A DNA stretch of 64,000 nt from Solea solea (GCF_958295425.1 NC_081147.1:5291290-5355289); one strand, 5' to 3'. Shown: positions 34,261 through 47,180, counted from the stretch's first letter. Numbers and translations are program-made. The notes: generated by a model from the letters alone, not told the origin.

Positions 34261-34395
34261 ATGACCTCTACTACCTTGCAAGAAAAAAAAAAAACATCAA
34301 GTCCTATGAGCTCAACTTTAAGTGACTATATTTACAATCTAGTTTTAAGCAAAATTTGGTTTCCCCATTGGTAGATTTTTGGTAGATTTTTTTAT

Positions 34396-34556
34396 ATAAT
34401 ATATTCAAATTCAAGCCTATTCAATTTATTTATACAGCCCAACATCACAAACACAATTTGCCTCAAAAGGGCTTTACAATCTACATCAAATTACACCCTC
34501 TATCCTTAGACCTTCACACCGAGTGAGGAAACCCTTGTACAGGGGGAAATAGGAAA
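34396..34556 (-). mobile_element. L2-type LINE 3' tail (minus strand)
   Basis: 'ttcaatttatttatacagcccaa', 'tgcctcaaaagggctttacaatct', 'ccttagaccttcacaccgagtgagg' and 'acagggggaaa' are the reversed 3' UTR of a fish L2 family related to those at 1095 and 51650. There is no coding part. Confidence 0.7.
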
Positions 34557-34782
34557 CAAAAGCATTATAATCTGTTTATATCATAGTGACGCTATTCTGC
34601 ATAGTTGTATGTGAGAAATGTGTAATTTAATCTTGATTTAACATATTTTGACCATTTGAAAACAAAATTGTGTTTTTGTTTGTTAGGTGGTTATTGGTTC
34701 AAAAATGTCCCCCCCACACACTAAGTTCATGAGGAACTCATGGTTTCTCTTTTTATTTTACATATTTTTAGTCAGTATTTTA

Positions 34783-35075
34783 TTGGGATGGGAATTGGTA
34801 TTGGTCAGTATCGGTATCAGTCAGGTACCGGTCAAAATCCCTGGCTTGGATATCAGACAGATAAAAATGTACAGTCCGATACAATCCAAAATTCAGAGTT
34901 ATGTTTGGCCTGTTTATTTCTTCTTTATTGGAGAACAATATTTGTTATACACTTTGAAATGACTCAGCACAAATGTGTTGTTGACAGCTTCGTACTAATG
35001 TCGGTATCAGTAGATACTCGAGTTTGTGATAGCGGTATTGGACCCGAAAAAGTGGTTTTCACAGTGCATCCAATG
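34783..35075. mobile_element. hAT-type MITE, copy 2
   Basis: It shares 'ccgatacaatccaaaa', 'tttcttctttattgg', 'aacaatatttgt', 'agcacaaatgtgttg' and 'cagcttcgta' with copy 1 at 31067 in the same order. The left edge is 'gggatgggaattggtattgg' and the right edge is decayed after 'gaaaaagtgg'. Confidence 0.65.
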
Positions 35076-36329
35076 CGTCTCAATTATATATTCTTAAGTA
35101 TCTGGGTAAGCAATATTTTTGTCCTCCAATTATGAAACAATGTCATAACACTGAGACATCAGTGTAAGATCTCAATGCTGATCACAACAACGTATCGTGC
35201 AATTTCGAAATTGGAGTTCAACTCTCCCATTCGACTCAATGTGTTGATTGCAATCATGACAATTAACTTGCCACGTTCATATATGGTGTGAACACTGTAA
35301 ATGTCCTGCATCACTATGGGAAATAAAAGCACAATCCCAAATATATTCACACTGTCAATGGTGGAAGTAACACCTTCACTGTGTATTTTCATTAATATTG
35401 TATCATCATTTTTCTCAGTAAGGCTTGCCTTCTGTAGGGCACAGCATGATATACTGTGGCTTTTAGTGGTGAGTGAGACAGTAAGATCGCAGACGAATGC
35501 TGAGGCGTTGTAGTCAACTCTCTCACCCATTTGTCTTCGCTTGCTCGCCCTGCCAGCCAGCGGAGCAGAGTGCATATTTCCATGTTGGCTGAGACTTTCT
35601 TCTTTATCCACTGCTTGCTCTTACATCCTCTTATGAAGTGCATACGTGAGTCTGGGCTCATCTGGTAGAATGCTCAGAGCAGAGAGCCTCTGTCCAAAAA
35701 TGTTGGTATTTTAGGAACTGGAGATGAGACTCAACAACCACAGATTTAAATAAACAGATACTATCATGTTATACTGACTGTAGATTGAGTTTATTTCCCT
35801 CTGCTGCTAGATTACAAACATAATTAGAGAATTCCATAGACTCTGATCCCCACATTTCATGTGTTACATTTACACAACTGTATTGTAACTCCCATTTTAC
35901 TTTTACTTTTATTAAGCACTATTATTAAGTTCTATTTTTTTATTGTAATTGTTGCCCAGTCTTGTGCAGTATTTGCTTTTTTAAATTTAACTTGAATTAT
36001 TATTTATTTAACCTTTGCCTTTTTAACCTTGTTTTATTGCCACAATTTTTTTTGTTAAAATGTGTTTTTCATTTTTGCTCTGTAAAAATAATTATAATTC
36101 TAAGGTCATGGTTTGCTATGTAACGGCGGAAAAAAAGTTAAAGTTAAAAAAAAAATCACATTGCTCTAAATAGTTAACCAGTGTCGCTGTCTGTTGTTTA
36201 TAGAAGAAGATGGTGCCAGGTATGTTAACCCCTGAAGGAGAGAGACAGTGTGGGTCTGGCTCTGCTTGAGCACTGAAAAATAGTGCTGAAAAATAGTTTC
36301 CTCTGTCAGACTCTGGGTAAAATGTGTCC
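35076..36329. other. unique AT-rich non-coding stretch
   Basis: No exon is supported. The 150-codon minus-strand frame at 35159-35611 has no recognisable domain. A 13-base tandem duplication ('ctgaaaaatagtg') occurs at 36271-36296 close to the gap. Confidence 0.4.
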
Positions 36330-36529
36330 NNNNNNNNNNNNNNNNNNNNNNNNNNNNNNNNNNNNNNNNNNNNNNNNNNNNNNNNNNNNNNNNNNNNNNN
36401 NNNNNNNNNNNNNNNNNNNNNNNNNNNNNNNNNNNNNNNNNNNNNNNNNNNNNNNNNNNNNNNNNNNNNNNNNNNNNNNNNNNNNNNNNNNNNNNNNNNN
36501 NNNNNNNNNNNNNNNNNNNNNNNNNNNNN
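36330..36529. other. assembly gap (200 N)
   Basis: Exactly 200 unknown bases. The round number suggests an estimated or placeholder gap length. Open frames that cross it are artefacts. Confidence 1.
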
Positions 36530-37964
36530 TGTCATGGTGCCGGTCATATCACCAATCTTCAAAATGGGAGTCCATTTTACAACCGAAGGCTACGTCCATT
36601 TTTATATACATTTTATGGCCATTACAAAACTGACATCATGTAAACAAACATCACAACTGGCACGGTGACGTCAAACAGAGGAGGCTCCGGCTCACAGTGT
36701 GAACAGTGCGAGCCAAACATTCTGTTTTCTGTTTGAACAGAGATTGTACAGAGATTCTTCAGCCAGGCAGTTTCCCAAAATGTTTGTTTTTAGAGACCAA
36801 ACTCACAGTTTGAGTGTTAATGAAAGTCCCAAACACACAGAAAAAGCTTTCAAAAACACAAACATAGGTGTGGACTGGGACTCTAGTCATCAAAAGCAAG
36901 CGTTGAATGGAACACTAACTAGCTGATGAGCCAAGTTTGCAGACAATATTACACATACAGGGAGGTATAGGGCGACACACCTCCTGGCAGGTTGCTGCAG
37001 TACAGTAGAGGAGAGTATTTAAATTGATGATTAGAACCAGGCCATAAACTAGACAAAAAGTGGCCTAATTTTAGGGAAGTTAGGGAAGCTAATCATCTGC
37101 AAAGCAAGTATGTCACAAATCAGACATTTTTACTCAAAATGAGTCTGACTTAAAGAATGTATTCCTTACAATGTCTTATATTTGCACACAAACCAATCTG
37201 TGACAATGAATTTTACGTCTGTTTTCAACACAGGGGAGAAAATATGTCCTCCACCAGAAGATGTAAAATTGTTCTTATATCAAATTTTTTCTTCTTTTTT
37301 TTAGCAAAACCACTTTCTCAGAAACAAGGCTTATTTTATTAGAAAATCGATTTCTGTAATACTTGCTGTAAATGCTATACACTGCACGTACAAGACACCA
37401 ACAATTTATGTAGTATTTAAAAAAATACAGTATATATTATTTCTGCCTTCCAATATTTTTTTTTTTCAAATAATTTTCTGAAATATTAATGAAGATGATG
37501 AATCATGGGAAATTAACTACCAGAACAAGAGTTATTCAAAAAAAAAGTGGGAAGTCACTACATTGCCAGAACAATGACATTACTAAACCATGTCTTGTGT
37601 ACCTTCTTTTTTAAGTCACAGGAAGACAATTAACAGGGATGGAAACATCAGCAGACGTTAGCAGGTATCTAAGGTATTTTCATTTTCACAGTAAAGTATA
37701 TAAAACACACAGACACACACACAATCTCAGTTTCATGTCTTTTCATTTCTCAGCATACAAAAGCAAAGCTCTCTAGTAGAAAGTGTTGAAATGAAACGGA
37801 GCCTGATGGCAACTGTCTTCAAGGACAAATGAGTGACAAGCAAGGAAAACATCAGCCCTGGTTAAAAGGCATTTAGAGGCTTTGAAGGTTTTGGCTGAAT
37901 TAGAAAGGAATACATTAATTGCAAATGGCTGTTTGTTTGTGGATGTGGTGGATGCAGCCAGTGT
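36530..37964. other. non-coding stretch
   Basis: Just after the gap, 'cttcaaaatgggagtcc', 'ggctacgtccatttttatatac' resembles one end of a common fish non-autonomous transposon, so the gap may hide the rest. No gene is recognised further on. Confidence 0.4.
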
Positions 37965-37984
37965 ATGCACCACTAGGGGGTTGT
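37965..37984 (+). promoter_or_regulatory. CTCF-like motif
   Basis: ACCACTAGGGGGTTGTG matches the CTCF core (CCACTAGGGGG) closely. The next 250 bases are more GC-rich than the surroundings. A motif match only. Confidence 0.35.
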
Positions 37985-40109
37985 GAAAGCCACACTGGAG
38001 AAACCAGGAGAGTGTGTCTGTGATTGCGTGCGTGTGTATGTGTGGGTGATGTCAGTTGTGCACATCCAGGGTCAGTGGAATGGAAGAGCAGTCTGTTGGA
38101 TCAGGATGGAGGCGCTTGTCTCAGAGCAGCCTGTACACGAGAAGTCCTCAGAGACCAGAGTGATGCATCCTGTTCTTAGCTGTGGGGGAGTTGCGAGCCG
38201 AAAGTTGGAGTGGAGCTCTGCAGCAGCAGCAGCAGAAGTGTGAGCCACCAGACAGCGTTGGAGGAGGGAGGAACACTGCAGCACAGGGAACATAGTGTAT
38301 ACGCTAGAGGGTAACTGAGAGGAGCAGATTTTACTGATTTGAAACAAATAAAAAGAAATGTGGACTTGCATTCTCAAATATGTTCTGTGCATTTTTGTTC
38401 ATTTCAAAGCTACAGTACATGTTTACAGATGTGCATATAAATGTGTGAGAGAAAATAAGGTTGATGATAATCTGTTCCTGTTTATGTATGCGGTTAAAAC
38501 ACACCAAATAAAAGGTTTCAAAAATCATGGTTTTCCCCAACTGTGGTGGATTGCTGCTTGGCAGCTTTGGATAAAAGCAAATTGGAATGTCCAGTGTCCA
38601 GAATAATCCTGTACTTTCAATATACAATGTACACATCTTGATATTATACTAAAACAATTGTATATTATTTTATTGCCCTACAGGAAATAAGCAAAATATT
38701 CTTAAATTAATTCAAATGTAAGCGTTAATCTAAGAGTTGTATACAGATACAACACTTAAAACTAGCTTGTAAATCTAGCCACATTCAGACTGTAATGTGG
38801 AAATTAAATAAATTAAAGAAAAAAAAACAAAGAAATTATGCTATGTAACAACTAAATATAATAAGTGATACCTTATAATTTATAAATGTTATATTTGTGC
38901 AGACACCAATCCTTGATAGTGAATTGTACTTTTTAACACATCCCTAATACACACCAGTAGTGAACACTAAAACCAGGTGCAGTTGGGATTTTATGCAACT
39001 AACTGTTTGAGCTTAACTGTCACTGGCAATTAAAGCTTAAAGTAATATCTTGTTAACACAGAGTTAGATATTCTAGTGCTAAACTTGCTTGCCAAGATTC
39101 TTTTTAGGCAAAAAATAGAACAATATCCTAGAAATGAGGCTTATTTTACTTTCTTGAAAATTAGTTTTTGCAGTGTGAACTATTCCTATTTTTGTATTTG
39201 TCACTTGTCTAACTCTGACCTTTTTGCAGCTATAGCAGGTTAATTATTCCTGGTGTGGGATCAGTTTAGTCTCAACTTACAGAGTCCCATGCTCATTTGC
39301 TTGAGGGTCAAGGAATATGATTGCTTCAAGCACCAGCCTCTTCCATTCCGTCCGGTTTCAAGCTCTATGTGTGCATTCCGTCGGAGGTTTTCAATCCAGT
39401 CTTGAACGTTGTCCTCACCACCTACTTTGTGGTCTCTGTTGACGAGTTTTCAACACTTTCAACATGGACGTTTTCTTTAGGGTTGTGTCTTTCCGTATCA
39501 ACTGGCTGTTTATTCAATCGTGGAGTTCAGAATTAGTTAAGAATTCTTCATGTATTTACTATTGTCACCAGTTGTAGTTGTACTCTTTGGCAGATTGTTC
39601 TCATTTGTTTGGGTTCCTTGATTAGAGCCTTTATTTTGGTCTTCATGGTTTTGATTTCCAGTTGGTACTTTCTGGAAACTCTGTCTAATGAGTCCAGCAA
39701 TTCTTGGAGTAGCGATCATATATTGTCGGCAAAGCAAAGCAGTAAGGTCTAATCTAATATCCCACAACTCAAACAAACCCATCAGAATATCTGCAAATCT
39801 TCCAGTTTCTAGTCTCAAACTATTGTCTACTATAAAAACACACCAAGGTTTCTATTGTGGTCTCAAAAACACAATTGTTTAATTATATTATCTTCCAAAG
39901 TTTGGTCTGAAACTGGTCTGGAGCTTTGGTTTGCTGCTTGAGGGATGTCTGGCAGACATTTTGCTTTTTACAAACACCTCAACCTCCCATTAAATATTTG
40001 ACCTTAAAAACTTGGGAACAATATTTAAAAAAATAAATATGTGATTGAGGATGTAGTTTAGTAATGTGGGAATGTTATTTGGGGGGCATTGAACTTGTCA
40101 CATACCCGT
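37985..40109. other. unique non-coding stretch, one unassigned open frame
   Basis: A (CAG)n run of five units lies at 38221-38235. On the minus strand, 39320-39830 holds a 93-codon frame (39537-39818) with no recognised domain; it might be a decayed retroelement. Otherwise there is AT-rich sequence and no exon. Confidence 0.4.
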
Positions 40110-40340
40110 TTCATGGAGGTGACACGTGTCAAACAGCCAATCACATCAGCTCCCCCTATTCTCTTGAATCTAGGAGGCAAACTGTTTGATCAGCTGCAGA
40201 ACTTCAGAAGTGAAGCCAGAAGAAGGCGAGAGACGTGCTGTAGCTACAGGCAGAGACAGCAGCCGCCCCCTCTCTCCCAGCGTTACCTGCAGGCGATGAA
40301 TCCACAGCAGAGGGAGGACGGAGGAGAGGAGCGATCGTGA
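40110..40340 (+). promoter_or_regulatory. promoter-like GC-rich patch
   Basis: The palindrome TGACACGTGTCA (40120-40131, a CACGTG E-box) is followed within ten bases by CCAAT (40137-40141) and then a GC-rich leader. An ATG at 40298 opens a 14-codon frame ending with a weak splice-donor-like CG/GTGACT. It may be a 5' exon of an unseen gene or a transposon-derived patch. Confidence 0.3.
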
Positions 40341-43300
40341 CTGATGTATGTGTTCTTTATTCTACTTCACTCAGTGTTTTCATGTCAGGGAGGCTGTAGT
40401 TTACTGACATTTCACATTTGTTTCCTGAGAGATATTATTAAGTTTATACTGCAGTGACTTTGCCGCTGTTAACATTGATGTTCCTGCTCAAGAAAATGGT
40501 CATATTTATCTCTAATCCTGTTCCAACAAAAGTAATACAAGAGAATAAAGCACACTGTATTGGTAAGCTAAATATAACATTACTTTATACAGTGTGGATG
40601 TACCCTGCATTGCAAGTCCTGCAGAAATGTCTCACACTCGACATACAACCATTAGATTTATCAGATAAATTCAGTGTCCTGGATGTTTGGGTCATGCACT
40701 AACATCATTTGGCCAATCAGATGAAGCCCCTTCCTATCAACTAACCTCAGCGTCAGTGCAGTGGTGACTGGTAGGTGGTTAGGTGTGAAAGGATTTTGTA
40801 GGAATTAGGGGTGGATACCTAACTCAAGGTTGTTGGGACCCAATGGGTCAGGCTGGACTAAGTCAATATCAATTAAAAAGACATTATTTGCAGTTATTAG
40901 TATTAGTTTTAGTAACAACTAAATGTGAAGAGGGGTTGTGGGGTCATTTTCGCCAAGGTAAAAATAGAAGACTCAAATTGGTAATGTCTTGAGCATGTTC
41001 AGATTCCATCAGATGCTGTGAATATGAGAGTGAATGGTTGTTCCTCTCTGTCTGCCTGCTCTGCGATAGATAGAAAATGGATAAAATAGTAGAGAATAGG
41101 TGAGTATATGGCCCCACCTCTTAGTCCTTGAATCCAGTGTTTCATTCAGTGACAATCTCACAGGTTGGCATATGAATGTTTATTCATCCAGGCTCTCCAA
41201 GCAGAATATTATCACACATGGAAGGAACCACTTAAAAAGCCTTTATTCCAATTGGCTAAAAATATAATTTTGTTTCATTGAATAATAATTTAACAAATAT
41301 AAAATGGCTGCAACAATGAGTGAGATTGTATGGAGGGCTGAGAGGATTTAGGAGTTAGTCAGAAAATTGAATAAAAAGTTAACTTGTGTTTTGTGTGGTT
41401 GAAAGGGCTTAATGAACAAATGACAAGATTGTATATCAATTCTGTCGTTCACTCCTATCATGAGGAACAGGAATTATGTCTTGTCTTTTGAGTTTGGATT
41501 CCAGCTGCTGCACTTTGAACCACTTATATCTGAGACAGGCTGCACTCGGTCAAGCCAACACACAGAGAGAGAGAGACAGTAATGCAGCTGAGAGGCGAGA
41601 TAAAACACAGCCTTAATTTGTCTCTGGCTTGGAGCTGATAAAAGCTCTTCTTCACAACAATTCTGACTTATTGTTGAATTTCACACAAGTGTCCAAGAGC
41701 ACAAAGACTTCTTACTGCACTGTGAGTAAGTCATTTCAGGACAAACTGCACAGAGTTTGGAGAAATATCATGACTTGCAGTTTTCTTTGTCATTTAAATA
41801 AAATTGTTCTTTATTTTTTCGCATTACATGTCTTGACAGGCCTTTAACAGTCACTTAAATAGATTAGTCAGAGATAACTGGTGGGTTAACCTGTGTGTCA
41901 TGACAGTATAAAAGATAAAGCCAAGGGGAAGCTTGTACAGTGACTGACACAGTTAATGGGAGCAGTGGATAAAGAACAGTTTCCGTTTGTTGCTGAGAAA
42001 GTTTTTATCTCTCAGGTAAGAGGCAAACCCCTCCAACGCCCAGAAGACCAACGTTGCCCTGCAGGCATTCTAAAAGAACTCACTGTCAACTGTACCACAT
42101 AGTGCACTGAGATCGAGCAGAGTTAAAATGACACCAGAGCCGGAGTTGACAGACAAAATTATATCATTTTTTTATTATCTTCAACAAAGCATAGTGTGTG
42201 CAAAGTCACTTTAAAATTGTCAGAATTAAGTTGAACTCTCCACTGCACACATTATGGGCACACAGTCCAAGTGTCATTGCTAGTTTCTGACTAGTTTTCA
42301 TGCAGTCATTGTAGTGAGTGACTGACTTTGGCTCATTTCTTTAAAATTCTTAATACTTTTCCAACAAACACAGATTTTTCGGCTGTGATTTGTTAATTTG
42401 TTTTATTCTGCATTTACTGTATCTGCTCCTCAGCAGAGAATTGTTCACTCCTCCAGTTTCCTGCTAAATTTCAGAACATGTGTTACTGGTGAAGAGTAAA
42501 GATGGCACACTGTTCCACAGCCTTCATGTTTATAGTGTTTTCATATTCCTGTAGGGTGAAATATTCAGAAGATGATTTTTTTTTTTTTTTTTTATCATTT
42601 TATACAGATTTTAAAGCTGTAAGCTATTGATTTGACAATGTTTTGTTGAGTAGGTATTGATTCAGGGAGTTCAAATAATTGAAAATCTTTCCAACTTTAC
42701 CGCAGTAAAAATGCTGCTGAAACTTACTTCAGTTATTTCCTCGCGATTAAATGTCAACTTTATTCTCAAAATTTCTACTGAATTCTTAAAAATGAAATGC
42801 CAACTTTTTTCCCCTGACACTTTTTTTTACTTCAAAATTTAATATCAACGTTATTTGCAGTGTTTCAACTTTTTTTTTCTTTCTTAAGCCTAGTGCAAAT
42901 ACGCCAGTAGAAGCAAATTATGAGTCACTCACTTTGAGTTTTGGACAAACATTTGCTTCTCTTGTCTAGAACACAACAGGGTTATGTTTGGAAATTGACC
43001 TTTTTTTATGATTAACATGATAATTTCTTGGTGAGAAAGAAAACATTTTATTTCTATACAAACAGCCTTTTGGGAGTCCGGAAACTGTGTTTTTATGAAA
43101 ACGGCTCCCAGATTGAGAAAGTCTCAAATTGCCGGCCTTGCATTTCTGTGTAGACAGCGAATGCGCTACTTTAGTAATAATGTCATTAGTCCCATTACTC
43201 TCTCTTGCTCTGGCATTTACTGTCTTGTGTTTAGAGATTGTTTGGCAGTGTCACCAACTACTGCCAATGAAAATTAACTTAAGCCTGGGACATGGGTTTG

Positions 43301-44059
43301 AAGAAAAAAAGTGTCTCCAGAAGATAAACAGTGAAACTGAATGGTAAAATGAAGGGGTAGAAATCAAAACCTATTTTCACGGACACTATTTTTACTTCAA
43401 TGAACAGATGAGTGATCCCCACACAGTCAGTTGCACTGCACATCCACAGCTTGTTCTTGTCTGTGACTCTGTGGTCACAGGTTCTCTCTCTCTCTCTGTG
43501 TGTCTACAGTCAGACACAAATAGATACAACTAGAGTTCACTTGTGAGGCAGAACTGTCTCTTTCCTTCTTGGAAAGCAGTTAGGATTATGCCAGGAAGTC
43601 ACTGGGGTCTGTAAAGTCTCCAAATATACTATTGCTTGGTGTGTTTGATTGATGATAACTTTTATTTTCTTTCTTTATTTTCCTTCATTTCCCATGGCCT
43701 GTCTCCATTCCTGTTATTGTATCTGTTATGTCTATAATGTTTTCTTCTCCATTTTAGGTGTAGCATTTTGGGGGGTTCGGTGTGGACCGAGAAATGGGAA
43801 ACCTTATTAAAACAGCATATACAATATTGTTTAATTTTTCCTCCATTACCGTGTGGATGTGGCCAGAGTTTGAGACCCACACACAGATCATGGGAGATTT
43901 TTTTGGGGGCCGCAAACAAATTCTCAGAATATTCCCTACCTTTTACTTTAGATTTAAAAGCATAACGTTGAATAATAATTAATTTACAATGGATCTCATG
44001 GAAATTATTTGTTTAAAAATTTAAATTCTGATGTTAGGTTTTACATCAGAATATTAACA
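40341..44059. other. long unique AT-rich non-coding stretch
   Basis: About 3.7 kb without recognisable exons. Near 41025-41100 'gagagtgaatggttgttcc' and 'ctctgcgatagatag' are faint SINE family A remains. T runs are at 42579-42594 and a (CT)n run is at 43483-43498. Confidence 0.4.
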
Positions 44060-44300
44060 TTAAAGTACCTGGTACCAAGTACTATGCTAGTGGAAACGTA
44101 GCTTAACCCTGTTCAGGCGAGCCAGTGGAAACACGCCATTTGATCTGTCAGTTTAAAAACGACTTGATCTACCGCTCAGCCAACATTATGTGCTCAGCCA
44201 CACCCCATTTGAAGTCATTGGTCAATATCTTGAAAACTTAAGATACAAGCTGTCCCCACAAAGATCATTACAGCTGTTGCCTAGCAACAGAGCTGCAGCT
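44060..44300. mobile_element. probable non-autonomous DNA transposon containing an X-box
   Basis: 'ggtaccaagtactatgctag', 'tggaaacgtag' and 'ccagtggaaacacgcc' are typical of GTAC-rich ends of fish MITEs. Inside, GTTGCCTAGCAAC (44276-44288) is a perfect RFX X-box, within a palindrome of 7-bp arms. The family is not named. Confidence 0.4.
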
Positions 44301-45548
44301 GGACTCAGCACAGATCATGCATGTTACGCAATGTAATTTTACCAAAAAAATCTTTATCTTTTAAATTTACTTCAAGACAATTAAGCATGTTTACTCTCTG
44401 GTAGTCCACCCTGGCACAGACCATGCAGGTGTTTTCCTAAAATTCTTAGACAGCTGGATAATACACAATGTTCCAATCTCATTCTAGTTAGGATAACCTC
44501 GTCCAGTTCTTAGCAGCAGTTTTATACTGGTCTGGTCTCCAGTGAACAATGGATCCTGGCACAGATTGTTGCTGCTCTGGGATGGAAGGGCATAGCATTT
44601 GGAGGAGCTTTGGAAACAGGACAACCAAGTCTATGTGCCATCCCGTATCAGCCTCTGAGCTTTTCGACTGTATTTCAGAAGCTTGCTTGAATGATAATCT
44701 ATAGAAAATGTAATTGTAGCAATTAAACTGACAGCGTGGGAGGATATGTCAAAAACTTTATCTGATTTTTCCAAAAATTAAAAATGGCAGAAAATCCATC
44801 ATGTCAAAATGTGTTATCTACGAGGCTTTTTAAATATTTATAAGAGCAATAACCAAAAAAAAAGAAAAAAACAATATAGTTTTAATCCTTTGGGCTTAGA
44901 ATCATAAAAGGCAAAGGCAATGCTGCCAGTTTCCAGCAGTGAGAGTGAAGTTAAACAAAATAACTTTGTGCATTGCTAATGACCTCCAACTGATGTAAGT
45001 TCAACTTTAGGGCAAACATTTTTCTCTTTTTTTGTTTAACTTATCGACACTGAGAAGGAAAATAGCCCTTGGAAAGACGCGAGTCAGTATCATGTGGCGT
45101 TAAATTCCACATTTCCAATGTGAAATGCTGGCTACAACCTTGAGTAACAATAATGCCTCCTGCTTCAAATTTCGCAGAATGTTCTGCTACACAGACGGTG
45201 GAGAGGACATGTGTTAAGAACGTGTTTTTATCCAGATTAGGAGCTGAAATTGTTGAAAAATGAAGAGCAAAAATGATGATATAGTTTATTTTGAAAGTCA
45301 TCTGTGTCTGCGTTTCTGTGTATTTGTACAAATGAAAGCCTTGCACAAAAAAAATACTTCTTATTGTATTTGGTACTGCATGTCATCAGTGTATGGCAGA
45401 ATTATACTGATGGTGGTTATGTGAGTGTCTGCATTTTGTAGAGTAAAAATCAGAGAAGTTCCAGTGAAGACAAAGGATCAGAGGGTGGTCAACCTGATGT
45501 AACTGTCGTAAAACAAACTGAGTGATATTTTAAATGGGCTGCAGAGTA
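44301..45548. other. unique non-coding stretch
   Basis: No exon is recognised. 45050-45350 has balanced composition and includes the inverted repeat CACATTTCCAATGTG (45108-45122). It may be functional non-coding DNA. Confidence 0.35.
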
Positions 45549-45800
45549 GGGATGGGCATTTCAAGTAAAAATGTGAATTAAAATTGTATCAAAGTTGTCT
45601 AAATTAATTTTAATTTATGGCTCAACAAATGTCATTAAACTCTTGAGGCCCAAAGCTTTCCATATTGGGCATGGGCTTGAAGTGGGACACTGTGGACAAA
45701 ACCTGCATGGGAACTATATTGTCAACCCTAATATAACCACCATTGGGTCCACATGGACATGCTGGCTGAGTCCAACTGGACCATGAAGAATTGACAAAAG
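45549..45800. repeat. hAT-like left end and decayed repeat
   Basis: 'gtagggatgggcatttcaag' (45547-45566) looks like a hAT terminal repeat. The following stretch with 'gggcatgggcttgaagtggg' and 'gggtccacatggacatg' resembles a low-period repeat common in fish. The right end is not found. Confidence 0.35.
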
Positions 45801-46954
45801 CCATTTCAAAAATAAAGTTGCAGGAGGCGCTCTTGCTGAGGCTGACGTCGTCTTGCTGCATACACAACATGGATATAGACAGTAAAGTGTTTAAATACAC
45901 TTGCATTCAGACACATAGTCTCCAACAGCCATGATAGAGGAGCAGGCAAGAGGGAGAAATCAGTCTCTTTGGCATCTAATTCTCCTCTCGGAGTATTACA
46001 CAGATTAGTATATCTTTCATGTAAACAGATGTCTGACTTTCAGGCTGCTGGTATTCACTTTACAAAAGTGTGGAAATAAGCAGCCCTGTACACCTCGTCT
46101 ATCATTTGCCTCAAAAATAAATAAATAGATAAAGTAAAATAATTTTGATTGTACTTTTACTGCAATGGATTAGAGTACCACGAGGAGAGAAAGAGAGAAG
46201 GGGATGACTAATGGCTGAAAAGATGCTATTAAACTGGTATTTTTAAGAGAACGTCGAGGTAAATAGTTGGAGGTAAGCGGAATAATGAAGAGCAGGGGGA
46301 TGGATTCAGAGGAGGAGACAAAGAGCTGGAAAAGGAGATTGAATAAAAACTATGAGAGATAAAGCTGAGGAATAAAATGTGAAACCTTATTTGTGCATGA
46401 GAATGAATAGTTCATGTGAGAACACGAGGTGATGTTGGCCACATCTGAGGCAATATCGTCGTCTCTGAAAGGCTTCACCCATATTGACATGTTTTGTCGC
46501 GTTCATTGTCCAACTCTCTTTAAAGTTGCAGTTTGGTGTTGCTTTTGTTTTTGCAATCTTGCTGCATCCTTCATCTGAAAACGGGCTCTGTCAAGCAATA
46601 CTATCAGACCTGAACAGGGGCAGGCGAAGACAAGAAGCATTTTCCCACCAAACTGCTGAAGACCAGGTTTTTGAGCAACAGAATTCACCTCTAAAATTGT
46701 CTGTGAGTTTGTGTTTTCAGTCACACTCCAACTTGTTTGCAGTCGTCTCGGCTTACTAGCATTTGATGCTTGCCAGTCTGTCTTGACATAAACAAAATCA
46801 CTTCCTGTGTACAGAAATATAATATTGCTGTGTTACACAATATCTTAAAAACTAATGAACTGGGAAACACAGTGAGAGAGTCGTTTGGCTCTGAGAGACT
46901 TAAGCAGGATTGTATGAACTTATTTGACAATGGGTTGGATTAACAGTTTACATT
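45801..46954. other. non-coding stretch, purine-rich in the middle
   Basis: 46180-46370 is strongly A/G rich on the plus strand. No exon is recognised. Confidence 0.45.
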
Positions 46955-47180
46955 TGCATGACACTACAGTTTTGCCATTCGCTCATTTTGCCATTCACCC
47001 ATTCACGCACATCCATGTGCAGCACATTTTCTATCGCACATCTTCCATACCTAACCCCACACTGCTGAAACTGCCATCAGGAGCAATGTGGGGCTACATT
47101 GGCATCTCAACCAGCAGAGCTGGGAATCGAAACCACAATCTTCCACTCTTTTTACCACCGCTGCCCTCTAAATTTTCCCG
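46955..47180 (-). mobile_element. SINE family B, decayed
   Basis: On the minus strand 'gagcaatgtggggct'-type body (47080-47100), 'agctgggaatcgaa' B-box region (47118-47135) and a tail near 46960-47030 match the order of the copy at 15487-15775. Confidence 0.65.

Noticed and set aside
35159..35611. 150-codon minus-strand frame
   Set aside because: No domain, signal or splice context could be recognised, and its length is near the chance maximum. I kept it only as part of a unique stretch.
36116..36668. Three open frames spanning the N run
   Set aside because: They exist only because unknown bases do not produce stops.
38221..38235. Coding CAG/alanine or glutamine repeat
   Set aside because: Only five units and no supported surrounding frame.
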